Program-made: the position numbers and the translations under genes
Part shown: piece after piece, positions 1 to 11,343 of the stretch
Numbering within the stretch: the stretch's first letter is position 1
Layout: each line of letters starts with the position of its first letter
Origin: Schistocephalus solidus
Taxonomy: Eukaryota; Platyhelminthes; Cestoda; Diphyllobothriidea; Diphyllobothriidae
Reading direction: 5' to 3'
NCBI GenBank assembly: GCA_017591395.1
Contig: WEDG01004538.1
Coordinates: 62,001 to 126,000, forward strand
DNA: 64,000 nucleotides
Notes under the pieces: model-generated
What the model was told of the DNA's origin: nothing
What the model saw: the letters and a program-made list of their open reading frames with translations, nothing else
Databases searched by the model: none

Positions 1-1228
<1,228 letters not shown>

Positions 1229-1585
1229 ATGTGCCACACTTGGGATTGGGTATGACTGGCTGATGATGGCTAATAAGTCATAAATGGCCATTCCGTTCTC
1301 CCTTGTCTTTGTCGGTTCCACCTTATCAACATATGCTACACGTCGCTATGCAACCGCCTGCGATGGCTCTAGTCTGAGCTCCAGGGCACAACGGAACCTA
1401 CATGTTCCTTAAGCAGATCGGTGAGCCACGCACTATCATCATATTCCCGATCGCAACCGACAAAACAACGAGCCCGTGGCTCAATGGTAGAGCGTTCAAC
1501 TCAATTACCAAAGGTCGCGGGTTCGAATCCCAGATGTTCCACACTTGGGATTGGGTATGACTGGCTGATGACGGCTGGTGTCGAA
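1229..1585 (+). repeat. SINE-A (tRNA-derived), right arm, tandem units
   Basis: The plus-strand arm of the inverted pair holds body (1229-1310), leader-type segment (1311-1445), tRNA-like head (1470-1541) and a second body (1542-1585). The order body-leader-head-body means at least parts of two units lie head to tail. The tRNA head has an A box TGGCTCAATGG at 1477-1487 and a perfect B box GGTTCGAATCC at 1520-1530, so it is the best preserved pol III promoter-like head in the window. Confidence 0.78.
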
Positions 1586-1759
1586 CTTGCGTCTAGTTCG
1601 GTCTCGACAACCAAGAAGGTACGCCAAAGGCGTACCCTATTTGCGATTTTAAAAAGACCGTCTAGCCTGTCTGGCCCAATGACGATCAGACGAAGTAGGC
1701 CTGACGTACTGATGCGACCCTCCCTACGCACCACAAAGATCCCCTCCGTAGCCGTCAAG

Positions 1760-2190
1760 GTCGCGTGACGGATGTTGGGAAGTCAGTTGGAAGGGGGAGG
1801 GGGTAGTGAGATGAATGAAAGCGCGCAGGTGAGCGGCCCTCGAAGCCGAAGTGGGCATCTGTTGAAGTTACTGACCCGCCCCCCATCAGGCCTCCTTCGC
1901 CTCCACTCGCCCTGTGGGTGGCCTCGGACCAGAAGCATGGTCGGGCCGGGTCCGACGGTGTTTTGGCGGCGTCAAAGGTAACTGTCTGTAAACGGTAGTC
2001 AGCCTTGGCCATATGGGTGCGCGCGCGAACGCGCGCGGCGGAACGGGCGAATGGGGTGCGCACGCGACATGCCCGCACACGTGGTACGCAAGCGGCCCGG
2101 AGCGCAAAAAAGAGATAGAGAGCGAGAGCTTGAACTGTGTCTCCCATTCGTGACCGTTCACACGCCTGATCAAACACCTTCCGCCCTGCC
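1760..2190. other. GC-rich island with alternating CG palindrome
   Basis: This stretch is clearly richer in G+C and CpG than its surroundings. At 2020-2037 two 8-base CGCGCGCG arms flank a 2-base AA spacer, a perfect hairpin/Z-DNA-type sequence. Open frames of up to 140 codons run through it on the minus strand, but their Arg/Pro/Ala-rich translation matches nothing I know and frames on both strands are open, as expected for GC-rich DNA. It could be a 5' region of an unseen gene or an old GC-rich repeat. Confidence 0.35.
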
Positions 2191-2572
2191 GCTGTCAGTA
2201 CTACGCAAATGTGGTCAAATTTATGGGAGGGGAGACAGCCTCCTCATCCTCCAGGTATGGAGACGCGACCCAGCTCATCACTTGGATCATTGAGCCGCTT
2301 GGTAGACAGACAGGCACGAGGTCTGTCCGATCAGCTTCCCTGCAGATGGAACAAGCCATCCTCCTTTGAGAGGAAGGCCAATGGTGCGGATTAGGTGGTT
2401 AAGTCGCGCGATCCACTTTGGAACTGCTGTCAAAAGTTATTCAAGCAGAAGTGCAATCCAATGGGCGTTGGCGGGGTTGCTGATAATCGCTAACGGCCAT
2501 GAAACAATCCGCGGTATATTATTTGCTAGTATATCCATTAAGACCGTAGTGATTGGTCAGAAAAAAAACAAC

Positions 2573-2943
2573 GGTAAGGATGCCTTGTATGGTTTCCCTA
2601 AAAAGGACACGGGAGTAAGAACCACCCGCAAGCCTAAACAAGGCGGCCTTATGGTAAATTTCAGGAAGAAGATAGATACCCGTGTCTTAACGCTAGCACT
2701 GACCCTAACATAAAACTAAAGTGTATCCCTTATCCCAACCCTAACCATACCCTTCACCTAAACCCTACAGTTGACACTACAAATTTCCTTAACCCTTAGC
2801 CTAATCATGACCTTAACCTTAAACTCCTACCCTCACCTCTGTATTGAACATAATTTCCTTGGAAGTTAGCACAAAGCCAAAAGTATTGTGAGCGGTTCCT
2901 TTTCGCATGTCCTGTTTAGGCGGCCATACAAGGCATCCCTACC
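2573..2943 (+). repeat. TL foldback element, copy 1
   Basis: This is a non-coding element with terminal inverted repeats of about 55 bp. The left end begins GGTAAGGATGCCTTGTATGG and includes a segment ending ACCACCCGC; the right end is its reverse complement, ending in CATCCCTACC. The interior (about 2695-2835) is a degenerate run of CCCTAA/CCTAAC-like hexamers, C-rich on this strand. There is no coding capacity. The structure suggests a MITE-like or foldback transposon whose core resembles, but is not, a telomere array. Confidence 0.8.
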
Positions 2944-2946
2944 GCG

Positions 2947-3268
2947 TCATATTCCGAGGAAATCATGTTTATAATTATGGTGAGGGTTAGAGTTAAGTTT
3001 AGGGTTAGGTTTGCGTTCGAGGTTAAGGGCAGAGTTGCGATTAGGATCGGGATTAGGCTAAGGGTTAAGGTTTTTATCGTGTTAACTTGTGGGTTTAGTT
3101 TAAGGGTAGAGCTAAGTTTAAGATTAAGGAGAAAGTTTGGTTACGTTAGCGGTAAGACACGATATTATTTACACTTCCTGAAATTTATTGCAAGGCCGAA
3201 TATGTTAAGTGGGCGGGTGATTCCTTATCCCGCGTCCTGTTTAGACGACCATGCAAGGTACCCTTACC
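2947..3268 (-). repeat. TL foldback element, copy 2, inverted
   Basis: This copy has the opposite orientation to copy 1 and abuts it. The core (2975-3140) is G-rich on the plus strand with many TTAGGG/GGTTAAG variants. The right terminal repeat (3209-3268) is recognisable, but about 30 bp of the outer left repeat are missing where it meets copy 1. The conserved mid-core landmark near 3080-3100 (GTTAACTTGTGGGTTTAG) also occurs in other copies. Confidence 0.72.
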
Positions 3269-3361
3269 AAAAGAACTCTCTGTACACCTAACGACTGCAG
3301 TTGAACATGAGACGCCATTTGGTCTCATTGCCTATTTAAGTATCGCTTCTGTGCCCCTCCC

Positions 3362-3505
3362 ATCTCGTGGCAAAAGGACACCGGAATGGGACCCACTCGT
3401 AACAAAAGTGGTTTTGCCCTAAATTGACAGGTGATAGTAGGTTTGGGGTTAATATTACAGTTGAGCTTAGGGTCATAGTTAGGATTAAGACATATAAGAC
3501 TATGT
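3362..3505 (-). repeat. TL element fragment
   Basis: A degraded TL remnant: a TIR-like piece (AAAGGACACCGGAATGGGAC near 3374) followed by G-rich core text with GGTTTGGGGTTAATATTACA and TTAGGGTC-type hexamers. Confidence 0.5.
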
Positions 3506-4017
3506 ACACTACCTAGCTTACTAAATCTGAATCATAGTTACAGAACGTATTATAAGTTAATTTGTCATTGGGTCGTTTAAGTAACCGCTTGGAGCTCCTC
3601 AATTACAGAATAAACTGGGCCATAATTTAAAATGGATTTGAAAGTCGAAAAGGCTTCCATCCTACAGCAAATACGGTTAATGTCCCCTGTGATTTGAGCG
3701 GTATTAGCATTGTAGGTTGACGTCAACTTACTGGGTCTGTTAAGGGATTGTATTGCTGAGCTCGGTAAGTAGTAATTTCGTTCCAATTTTATGATCATCC
3801 CACAACCTTGGAAGTCACTGTTCCAGCTGACTTATTACTGGATCAGCCTACGTTTTCCTTACCTTACGTATTTAAGCTTACCAAACCGGGCGGAACTGCA
3901 TTTACGAATCATGCGAAGCCTAAAGGTATATTAAACTCTTCTCTGGGCACAACCTAAGCTGACGATGGCGAAGTGGAAGCGGTACTTTAACTGCGCGGTA
4001 CTAGGAGGGGGCATGTA
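3506..4017. other. No recognisable feature
   Basis: Only short frames are present and no repeat family known from the rest of the window is recognisable here. Confidence 0.4.
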
Positions 4018-4033
4018 TCTTCTTCTTCTTCTT

Positions 4034-4110
<77 letters not shown>
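4018..4110. repeat. Compound (TTC)n-(TTA)n microsatellite
   Basis: (TTC)n runs to about 4061 and switches directly to (TTA)n through 4110. The Leu/Ile-rich translation is an artefact of the repeat. Confidence 0.97.
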
Positions 4111-4112
<2 letters not shown>

Positions 4113-4825
4113 TTTCCTGGCGCCCAGGAGCTCCATTATACATTTGGAACATTCAAGACGGTATGAGTTTTTTTGTGAAATCAGGTTGGTAAAGTGCCAC
4201 TCTCGCGTGCATTTAGACGCTCTTGGCAATGGGGCATCATGCGTTTGGAGCTCAAACAGCCGAAGATCAGACTTACCTCCCTACCGGAAACTGGCTAAAA
4301 TTCCGTTATTGGGTTGTAGCTGGCTGGTGAAGTAAGCTAAATCAGAACTGGCCACCCCAGTTTTCTTGCTTCGGGCATTTGATCCACGCAAAACTAAGCT
4401 TACCGGAAGAGAAGACTGTGCGTGTCAACGGAAACAATGCTAATTTGCCCATTTTTCCGTGTCCGGAGGTCGGTCGCTGGCATGAAGCGAGCATCTGGTT
4501 CACGGATTCCTTGACACACCAGCAGGGTTTAAACCAAGTCCTATTGAGAAGAGGTTTAGCACACTAGCCTGTATGCAGGCATGTGGACATTCTATTTTTG
4601 CCTCGACCGTATAGTCGAGGGCTACCGTGGAAGGCGTCCGAACAGCGACGGACGAAAAAGCAGAGGAAGCTGTGATGCAAGGCCGCCACACCCCAGCTTG
4701 GATGATGAGGACAGTTCATAAGTGAGAAATGATCTTATGCACGCCTTCAGATTGGCAAACTGAGAATAACATCTTACTGACGTTTAACTAAAGCATGCCC
4801 TGGCCTTGTGTACAGTTCCGGGTAG

Positions 4826-5262
4826 GACAAATATTCCCGTATCCTAACTCTAGCCCTAACCCTAATATAAGCCTGAACCGTATGCCCAATCTTAACCATA
4901 ACCCCTAACCCTGTAGTTATCACTAACTCCAACCTTAACTTCAAACATAACCTCCTTCACATAAACCTAACCCTTAGGTATATTAATCTTCCCATTATAC
5001 TACTAACTGCTGTGCGGTTGCTGGCGAAGCTTGCGAGTGAGACTCAAGGCAGAACGGGGCGAGTGAGTTCCCTTAGCGATCGGTGGGCGTTTACCAACGA
5101 GAGATCTAAACCGGCAAGACAACGAGCCCGTGGTTCAAGGATAAGAGCGTTGATCAACTTAATACTAACCCTGATTTCCCCAGAATTTAGCGGATAGCAA
5201 TTTCAAGTGCCGTTGGTTCCTCTTCTCATGTCCCATTTCGGAGGATGTTTAAGTCATCTGAA
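4826..5262 (+). repeat. TL element interrupted by SINE-A
   Basis: The left part (4826-4980) shows ATTCCCGTATCCTAACTC followed by C-rich CCTAAC-like core. The right part (5164-5262) resumes with ACTAACCCTGATTTCC, an inner right end and a diverged terminal repeat (about 5212-5262). Between them lies a leader-plus-tRNA-head SINE-A fragment, so this is a nested insertion: TL is the older element and SINE-A the younger one here. Confidence 0.65.
5005..5163 (+). repeat. SINE-A fragment nested in TL
   Basis: It contains the SINE-A leader (GAGTGAGTTCCCTTAGCGATCGGTG-like text around 5060-5090) followed by the linker ACCGGCAAGACAACGAGCCC and the first half of the tRNA-like head, which stops near 5160. 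The leader lies 5' of the tRNA head here. Confidence 0.65.
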
Positions 5263-5936
5263 GATGCATAGATTTATCGATAAGTACTAGTAGAAGATTC
5301 TGATTGGCACCCAGCTGCTAGTATCGCGGGCCTTGTTTCAGGGTGGGATTTGCGCTCTTCGCGTTACCTACGAGCATGTGGGTTACCCATCCACGTGCCC
5401 CACCTGGCGACGAGATTAGTGTCGATAAGGCAACTATGACTAATCAGCTGCCTAATAATTGCCTCGATCACTCCGCTACTGGTTGAATGCAGGGCTCGCT
5501 GACGTGAACGGGCTGCGGTCGGATTTGCGCAACATGCCGGACAGATGATAATTGCGTAATGAGACGAAAGTTACCTGTCACTGAACCATCAGTCAGTCAG
5601 CCAGCTCACGGACGCCCGCCCTGGCAACCATTATCGAGCATCCGCTGGGTTCAGTATGTGCCCCTCTGCGCTCCTATGGTCCGGGTAGGTTGGGCCGAAT
5701 CCGCCCAAATGAGTCAACGGGAGTTGTTCAATTAAAGTTGTCCTAACTTTGCCGTTTCTTATTTTTCGCCCACTGAATAAGACGTTGGTCACCGGAGTTT
5801 TCATGCGTAACTTGAAAAAAGTCATTTTAGAACTTTCAGCAAATTGATGCTACAGGCTTCAGTTGTGGCTTTGCTATATCCCATCTCTGATAAACTTTTC
5901 AGCTATGCCTGAAAAACTTGATGATACTAATGGTTC
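5263..5936. other. No recognisable feature
   Basis: No coding or repeat signature is recognised. The longest open frame (minus strand, 64 codons) has no family resemblance. Confidence 0.4.
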
Positions 5937-6495
5937 CCCTCCTCCTCCTCCTCCTCCTCCTCCTCCTCCTCCTCCTCCTCCTCCTCCTCCTCCCTCCTCC
6001 TCCTCCTCCCTCCTCCTCCTCCTCCTCCTCCCTCCTCCTCCCTCCTCCTCCCTCCTCCTCCTCCTCCCTCCTCCCTCCTCCTCCTCCTCCCTCCTCCTCC
6101 TCCTCCCTCCTCCTCCTCCTCCTCCTCCTCCTCCTCCCTCCTCCTCCTCCTCCCTCCTCCTCCTCCTCCTCCTCCCTCCTCCCTCCTCCTCCCTCCTCCT
6201 CCTCCTCCTCCTCCTCCTCCCTCCTCCTCCCTCCTCCTCCTCCCTCCCTCCTCCCTCCTCCTCCTCCCTCCTCCCTCCTCCCTCCTCCTCCCTCCTCCCT
6301 CCCTCCTCCTCCTCCCTCCCTCCTCCTCCTCCTCCCTCCTCCCTCCTCCTCCTCCTCCTCCTCCCTCCTCCCTCCTCCTCCTCCTCCTCCTCCCTCCCTC
6401 CTCCTCCTCCCTCCTCCTCCTCCCTCCTCCCTCCTCCTCCTCCTCCCTCCTCCTCCTCCCTCCTCCTCCTCCCTCCTCCTCCTCCTCCTCCTCCC

Positions 6496-6534
<39 letters not shown>

Positions 6535-6540
6535 CTCATT
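5937..6540. repeat. Long (CCT)n/(CCCT)n tract with (ATC)n tail
   Basis: About 560 bp of CCT interspersed with CCCT units, ending in a short (ATC)n block at about 6495-6535. It is pure pyrimidine on the plus strand for over 500 bp. Open frames of about 200-235 codons on both strands (poly Pro/Ser/Leu or Gly/Arg/Glu) simply reflect the lack of stop codons in the repeat. The G-rich complement can form G-quadruplex or triplex structures. Confidence 0.97.
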
Positions 6541-6544
6541 TTCA

Positions 6545-7475
6545 CCCCCTAGCGTATTCTTGTTAAAACTCATGTGGCACAGCCTAAGGGCGGGTATATT
6601 GCGAGTTCCTGCCGGTTGTGGTTAGAATGTACCACGACCCAGATTCTCTAAATTATAAGCTTCTTCGCAAAATTCTCCTCTGATCCTAAGACACTTTATT
6701 TTGAACTGCAATATTATTTCTTGAATGTGGCGGTGCGCCTAATCATCCTGGCATAATTACTTTGGTACCGCTTAAATCACATTAATCACCGTCTTCCGCG
6801 TGCAGTACTGACTTCGCAAGGAGATTAACAATAAATGGTGTCCATCACGGTAATTGCAGCCAGCATTATGTCTAATGCATATAATTGTCGTATTTGGCCC
6901 CTCCATGAAGCCCCCAGATAAGGTTTAGCCGCAACAGATTGTAAATCACAAGGGGCGGGGGGTTGAGGCGTGCTATATGCATACTCGCACCTGCATCACA
7001 AGTTTTGATGGATCCAGCTTTGCTGTAACTACTACACCCCCTCCCACTCCACCCCTTCTTCGTTGTTTGGCTGCAAAAATCGACTCATTCGCTGCTGCAC
7101 TCTCACAATGGCCTCCAGTACGATTCTGGAGGCTATGGCCACTGCATCTATTGTTCCAGTGATCGCGCGTTCATCGCTTTTGCACCACTTGGTACATTTT
7201 CCCCTAAAAACCAGTGTTCGAGTTTTCCACGGAGCCTGGCTTGTCTATGGCTTTAATATACCACTAACTGTGTCGTGGCGGAAGATATGACCCCTACCCC
7301 ACTTTAGCACAAATTGAACTTCTATTCCTTCCTCATTAACCTTTTTGGATTACGCAAAAGGCGTATTAGAAAGACGGTTATTCTTTGCTACGCCTGTCTA
7401 CAATTCCGCTTGGGGGGCCGGGGGATTATATGTGGAATGCTGGGGGACCCAATGATGAGCCGGACCCCTCTCAGT
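6545..7475. other. No recognisable feature
   Basis: Mixed-composition sequence in which I recognise neither coding families nor window repeats. Confidence 0.4.
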
Positions 7476-7479
7476 TGTG

Positions 7480-7700
7480 TTAAACAGCATTGGCATACCG
7501 ACGAAACACGTGTCTGGATTTTTAGCTAGTGTTGCGAGTATGTTTCCACCTGTAACCCATAAGTATTACTTAAGAAATTATTCACAATACTGGCAGCAAA
7601 GGTACCATCTAAAAGCCCAGACACATGTTTCGCCGATATTCTGCCACTACATGTTACAGGGGTTCAGCTCATCGGTGGGCACCCCAACATTCCTTGTGTG
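7480..7700. repeat. FB foldback repeat
   Basis: Two arms of about 30-40 bp in inverted orientation: CGACGAAACACGTGTCTGG with TTTTTAGCTAGT near 7499-7530, and CTAAAAGCCCAGACACATG with TTTCGCCGATATTCTG near 7611-7645. Between them is about 80 bp of AT-rich sequence. Related single arms lie at 21885-21960 and 33535-33640, so it is a dispersed family and not a chance hairpin. Confidence 0.6.
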
Positions 7701-7839
7701 CTTTCGGATAGAGTTTTTTTTAATTTCAGCTTTTTAATTTCCTCAGAAATTAACTTGGAACTGGGAGCATATCCGTATGTTCAAGGGTCTATAATAATTA
7801 TTGAAAAACATCAGGGAGACTGGGATGGCTGTTTCCGGT

Positions 7840-8005
7840 CTATTTTATGTTCTTAGCCAGTTAGATCCGAGTCCCCAGGGCCAGTCGTTTCAACCGGGAT
7901 CAACTGTTCACTGAACCACCAGCTATTTTATGTTCTTAGCCAGTTAGATCCGAGTCCACAGGGCCAGTCGTTTCAACCGAGATCAACTGTTCACTGAACC
8001 ACCAG
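7840..8005. repeat. 83-bp tandem duplication
   Basis: Two adjacent 83-base units, 7840-7922 and 7923-8005, with only about two differences. Such low divergence in otherwise decayed surroundings indicates a recent local duplication. The copied text appears to be non-coding. Confidence 0.95.
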
Positions 8006-8009
8006 CTCA

Positions 8010-9300
8010 CGCTCCGACGGCTAAAATTGCAACTAGCCCAAGTCAAGTTGTAATAGCTCTGGCCTATACGACTGGATTACAGGGTGGTACACAAGCCAAA
8101 ATTAAAATACGAACAGGCTACATGGACCTCAAGTCTTTACCAAGTGCGGCTTCGGGTTGCTTTCAATTACCAACTGCGTCATCTTTGGTCTCTGTTTGAA
8201 TTGAAGCTTCGAGACCACAGCCAGGTGATCGGACGTTAACCTGAGATCCCCTGCTTTGCTGATCTCACTACTTCCCCCCCTCTATCACGGGTTCAGTATC
8301 ATTTTAGTGTAGGTGTTCGAGTCACGAGTGCGGATCAGACACGGCCCAACAGAACAGGCATGACACGTAAGGCGTATGGATTTGGATTTGAACCGGGTGG
8401 TTGCTAGCCTCCCCCCTCCGCTAGGATACCGGGCTATCACCCACCGCAGTCTCTTTTTTGTCAACGAGGGTGGGGGAGGGGGTTGAAAAATACGGAGTTT
8501 GTTAATCCTGGTGTGCCATTGACACCAAGTCAGCATGACAACGGTACGCATAGTAGACGCAAAAGCGTACAGTATTATTTATTCATAAACTGTGTGAAAA
8601 CCACAGGCGCGAAAATGGACGCATGAAAGCTCCGTCTCACGTGCCTTGACCGCATAGCCCAGTGACTGCACCGTTGGTGGTATGTTTTGGCACATCGACT
8701 TCCGTGCATGTGCGTATTAATACATTTCATGTGCTAAGTCTTATCTCTTTTTCCTTTGGCAACTAATTCACTCCCATGCGGTAGACGGAGGTAGTCCTGA
8801 AATCCAGCATACCTCTCCACCTTCACACTCTGGTTTCACATTGCGGTGTGTCGAGGAGACCGTAGTCAATTTTTTTATTTGTTCGCCTGCTTATCTTGGA
8901 GGGATATGCAAGCGAATTAGGCACAAGTCAACTGGAATTCCAGACGTTCCGATGAACGGGATCTTCTGGACAGTAGCTATGAGAGTACATTGGGAATTTT
9001 AAAGTTAGTGTATACACTTGAAATGTGATAAAATTTATGGTGGATATGATGGAATGATCGTGTGGAAAGCATATAACACGCGTTAAAGCAATAAGTGTCA
9101 TTCGCAGCCTTCCAACTTTCTGACGAATTTCCTTGGCTGTTGCTCATTACTATAGCGGATTGGTCCAATCAGCCCTTCCTAATGTACAACCATATAACCT
9201 AGATCCAATAAGTCAACAACAGTTTTAACGTGACCACATTGTGTCCAAATGAGCTAACGAGAAGGCAGGTATTTAGCTAAACTTTACGGTCGGAAACAGA
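8010..9300. other. No recognisable feature
   Basis: No coding exon, tRNA-like box or known window repeat was recognised in this 1.3 kb. Confidence 0.4.
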
Positions 9301-9309
9301 TAGGTGTAT

Positions 9310-9498
9310 GAATGCTACCGACAAAGGCAAGATAGACTGGAAAGGCTACTGATGTCTTATTAACCGTCGTCAACCAGTCATACCAACCCCAGGTGGTGCA
9401 CCATCCAAGGATCGAATCCGTGATCCGTTGATCAGAGGTCCAACGCTCTATCTATTGAGCCTCGAGCTCGTTGTCTTGCTGGTTTTAGATCGGGAATG
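9310..9498 (-). repeat. SINE-A, left arm of inverted pair
   Basis: Minus-strand SINE-A: the body end (CCGACAAAGGCAAGATAGAC) is on the left, and the tRNA-like head is at about 9475 back to 9405. The head carries inverted B-box text (GGATCGAATCC near 9410). Confidence 0.78.
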
Positions 9499-9840
9499 TT
9501 TACTTGCATTCGTAAATGAACACTCGCGATCTAAAACCGGCAAGACATCGAGCCCGAGGCTCAATGGCTAGGGCGTTGGACTTCTGATCAACGGGTCGCG
9601 GATTCGATCCTCGGGTGAAACACCACCTGGGGTTGGGTATGACTAGCGGACGACAGGTAATAAGCGAGATATGGCCATTCCAGTCTTGGTTGTCTTTGCC
9701 GGCAACATTAATCTGCCTGTTCTACTTCTAGCCGCTGTACGGCTGCTGGCGGGGCTCGAGAGTGAGCCTCAAGTCAGAACGGAACGAGTGAGTTCTGTAA
9801 GCGATCGGTGAGCGTTCATCAACGAATGCAAGAGGTAGGT
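9499..9840 (+). repeat. SINE-A, right arm of inverted pair
   Basis: A spacer at about 9499-9535 is followed by a plus-strand tRNA-like head (9550-9618, A box AGGCTCAATGG at 9557-9567, B box GGATTCGATCC at 9600-9610), the body to about 9703 and then the leader-type segment to about 9835 (GAACGAGTGAGTTCTGTAAG, GATCGGTGAGCG). With the left arm it forms a palindrome of about 0.5 kb. Confidence 0.78.
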
Positions 9841-9884
9841 GTGCCCTCACTAGCTTATGATGAAAACCCAACTGTGATATGAAA

Positions 9885-10060
9885 CCCATGGTAATATGTG
9901 TCTTTTAGGAGACGAACAGTAGGACTGTTAATGTATCCAAATAAAACATCGTATTTACGCTATGTCCTTGTTTTAATGCGTTAAAGAGGCCCTTTTTAGG
10001 AAGAGAGTTCAGAGGGGGGGGGAGTACACCTCATGCCGAACGAACTCTAACTACCCATTT
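9885..10060 (+). repeat. Dispersed repeat, unit 1 of a pair
   Basis: It shares with 10500-10680 the landmarks CTTTTAGGAGACGAACAGTA, a run into AAAACATCGTATTTACG, GCGTTAAAGAGGCCCTTT and a G-rich break. The two lie in the same orientation about 0.6 kb apart and are moderately diverged. Nature unknown. Confidence 0.45.
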
Positions 10061-10499
10061 GTCCTGAAATACGTCATTCCAAAGCCAACATACATTTTCA
10101 GCACAATGACAGGATATGTCGTACCTGTGAAGGTCGATGCTGTCCGAAATATTGCTTCATCTTCTTTAATAAAAAAAGGCCTGCTAAGGTGGGCATTTCT
10201 GGAGAGTAAGAACCATTAATTTTTGGTAATTAATTTCCTGCTGCCGGCTGTATTACAAAGTTTTTTCCTCCCTAATGCAACAAATGGTTTGGTTGAGATT
10301 GGAATGGATTTTACTCCCGGATTTATGTTTGACGTCCCGCGCGAAGTGTTTGGTTTGGCTGACTGAGTGGTGACTTTGTGGGTCGAGACTTGTCCTTCAC
10401 GTACCCATTGCTTGAATTTTGACGCAGAATGCAAGATTAGAACAGAAACCAGGGTCGTACATGAACATAGATACCACCCCCACTCCCTGTCCACCAAAA

Positions 10500-10690
10500 T
10501 ATTACACAAGGGGAACGCTGGCAATACAAGCCTTTTAGGAGACCGAACGTAGGGCTCTTAAATATATATTTTAAAAAACGAAATTTTATTGCCGTTGCAC
10601 ATGCGCTTAAAAGCAATAAAAAGGCCCTTTGTAAGAAAATAGTCGCATGAGTTGCACATATCCACGCCCGACCGAAATTAAAATTGGTGA
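10500..10690 (+). repeat. Dispersed repeat, unit 2 of a pair
   Basis: This is the second copy of the 9885-10060 repeat, with CTTTTAGGAGACCGAACG and AAAAGGCCCTTTGTAAG. Between the copies is a 102-codon minus-strand frame with no recognisable family. Confidence 0.45.
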
Positions 10691-10969
10691 GCCCAACACT
10701 ACTGCCAGGTAATACTGTGTTCATGCAATGTACACAGTTGAAGACATTAGAGTTATACGTTTGTACACGAAAGTTATAACCACCCTCGGTTACTCTGAAC
10801 GGACAGGTCTCCAGCCTGTTCAGCGTAACAAAATCGTCCTCTAGGTGCCACTCTTATTTTATTTACTTTCAGGAGAATAGAGATTAACCACTAGAAGACG
10901 GTGGATTTAACCTCCAAGGATTGCTTGTACTGTTAATCTTTCACGCTGGATGCATTACTACTGAAAGTA

Positions 10970-11165
10970 TTACCGACAAAGGCTAGGGAGACTATTTCTG
11001 GCCTATTAGCAGCCGTCATTCAGCCTTACCTAACCCCAGTTTTAGAATACCAGTGATCCTCAATTGGGAACTTTGGTCATTGGGTTGAATGCTCTAACAT
11101 TGGGCCACGGCACCGTTGTCCGGTCGATAGCGATTAGGAGTACTAAATGTATTAGAATCGTGTTT
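10970..11165 (-). repeat. SINE-A fragment
   Basis: A degraded minus-strand copy: ATTACCGACAAAGGCTAGGG at the left, body text with AACCCCAG near 11032, and remnants of the tRNA-like head up to the GTTGTCCGGT linker near 11115. Confidence 0.6.
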
Positions 11166-11194
11166 GCCGGGCCATTTACTCCTGCTAAAAAATC

Positions 11195-11262
11195 TCTCCT
11201 CTCCCCCCGCCCCTCCCCCCCTGCCCACCTTCCCCCCCCCCTCCCCTGCTCCCCTACGCCCT
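11195..11262. repeat. C-rich low-complexity stretch
   Basis: Repeated runs of four to nine C separated by T or G. The complementary strand has more than four G runs and so could form a G-quadruplex. Confidence 0.8.
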
Positions 11263-11343
11263 GCAACCATAATAAGTAATCGAGCTGGGTAATGGTCCCT
11301 CAGCTACTGATGACCAAATTTGCAAAATGCCTGGGGTAAGGAT

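Noticed and set aside
1470..1541. Functional tRNA gene
   Set aside because: Both boxes match the consensus, but the acceptor arms do not pair well, there is no clear anticodon stem, and it is continuous with the SINE-A body found many times in the window.
1421..1768. 115-codon plus-strand open frame
   Set aside because: It is largely a translation of SINE-A, including its tRNA-like head.
1755..2177. 140-codon minus-strand open frame as a gene
   Set aside because: It lies in a GC-rich island with several frames open on both strands; the Arg/Ala/Pro-rich peptide shows no family features.
2690..3140. Telomere or interstitial telomeric array
   Set aside because: The hexamers are degenerate, both strand polarities occur, and the segment is bounded by element-specific inverted repeats with conserved non-telomeric landmarks.
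5863..6625. Open frames of 200-235 codons (poly Pro/Ser/Leu and Gly/Arg/Glu)
   Set aside because: They lie entirely within the CCT/CCCT repeat, are open in several frames on both strands and show no non-repeat domain.
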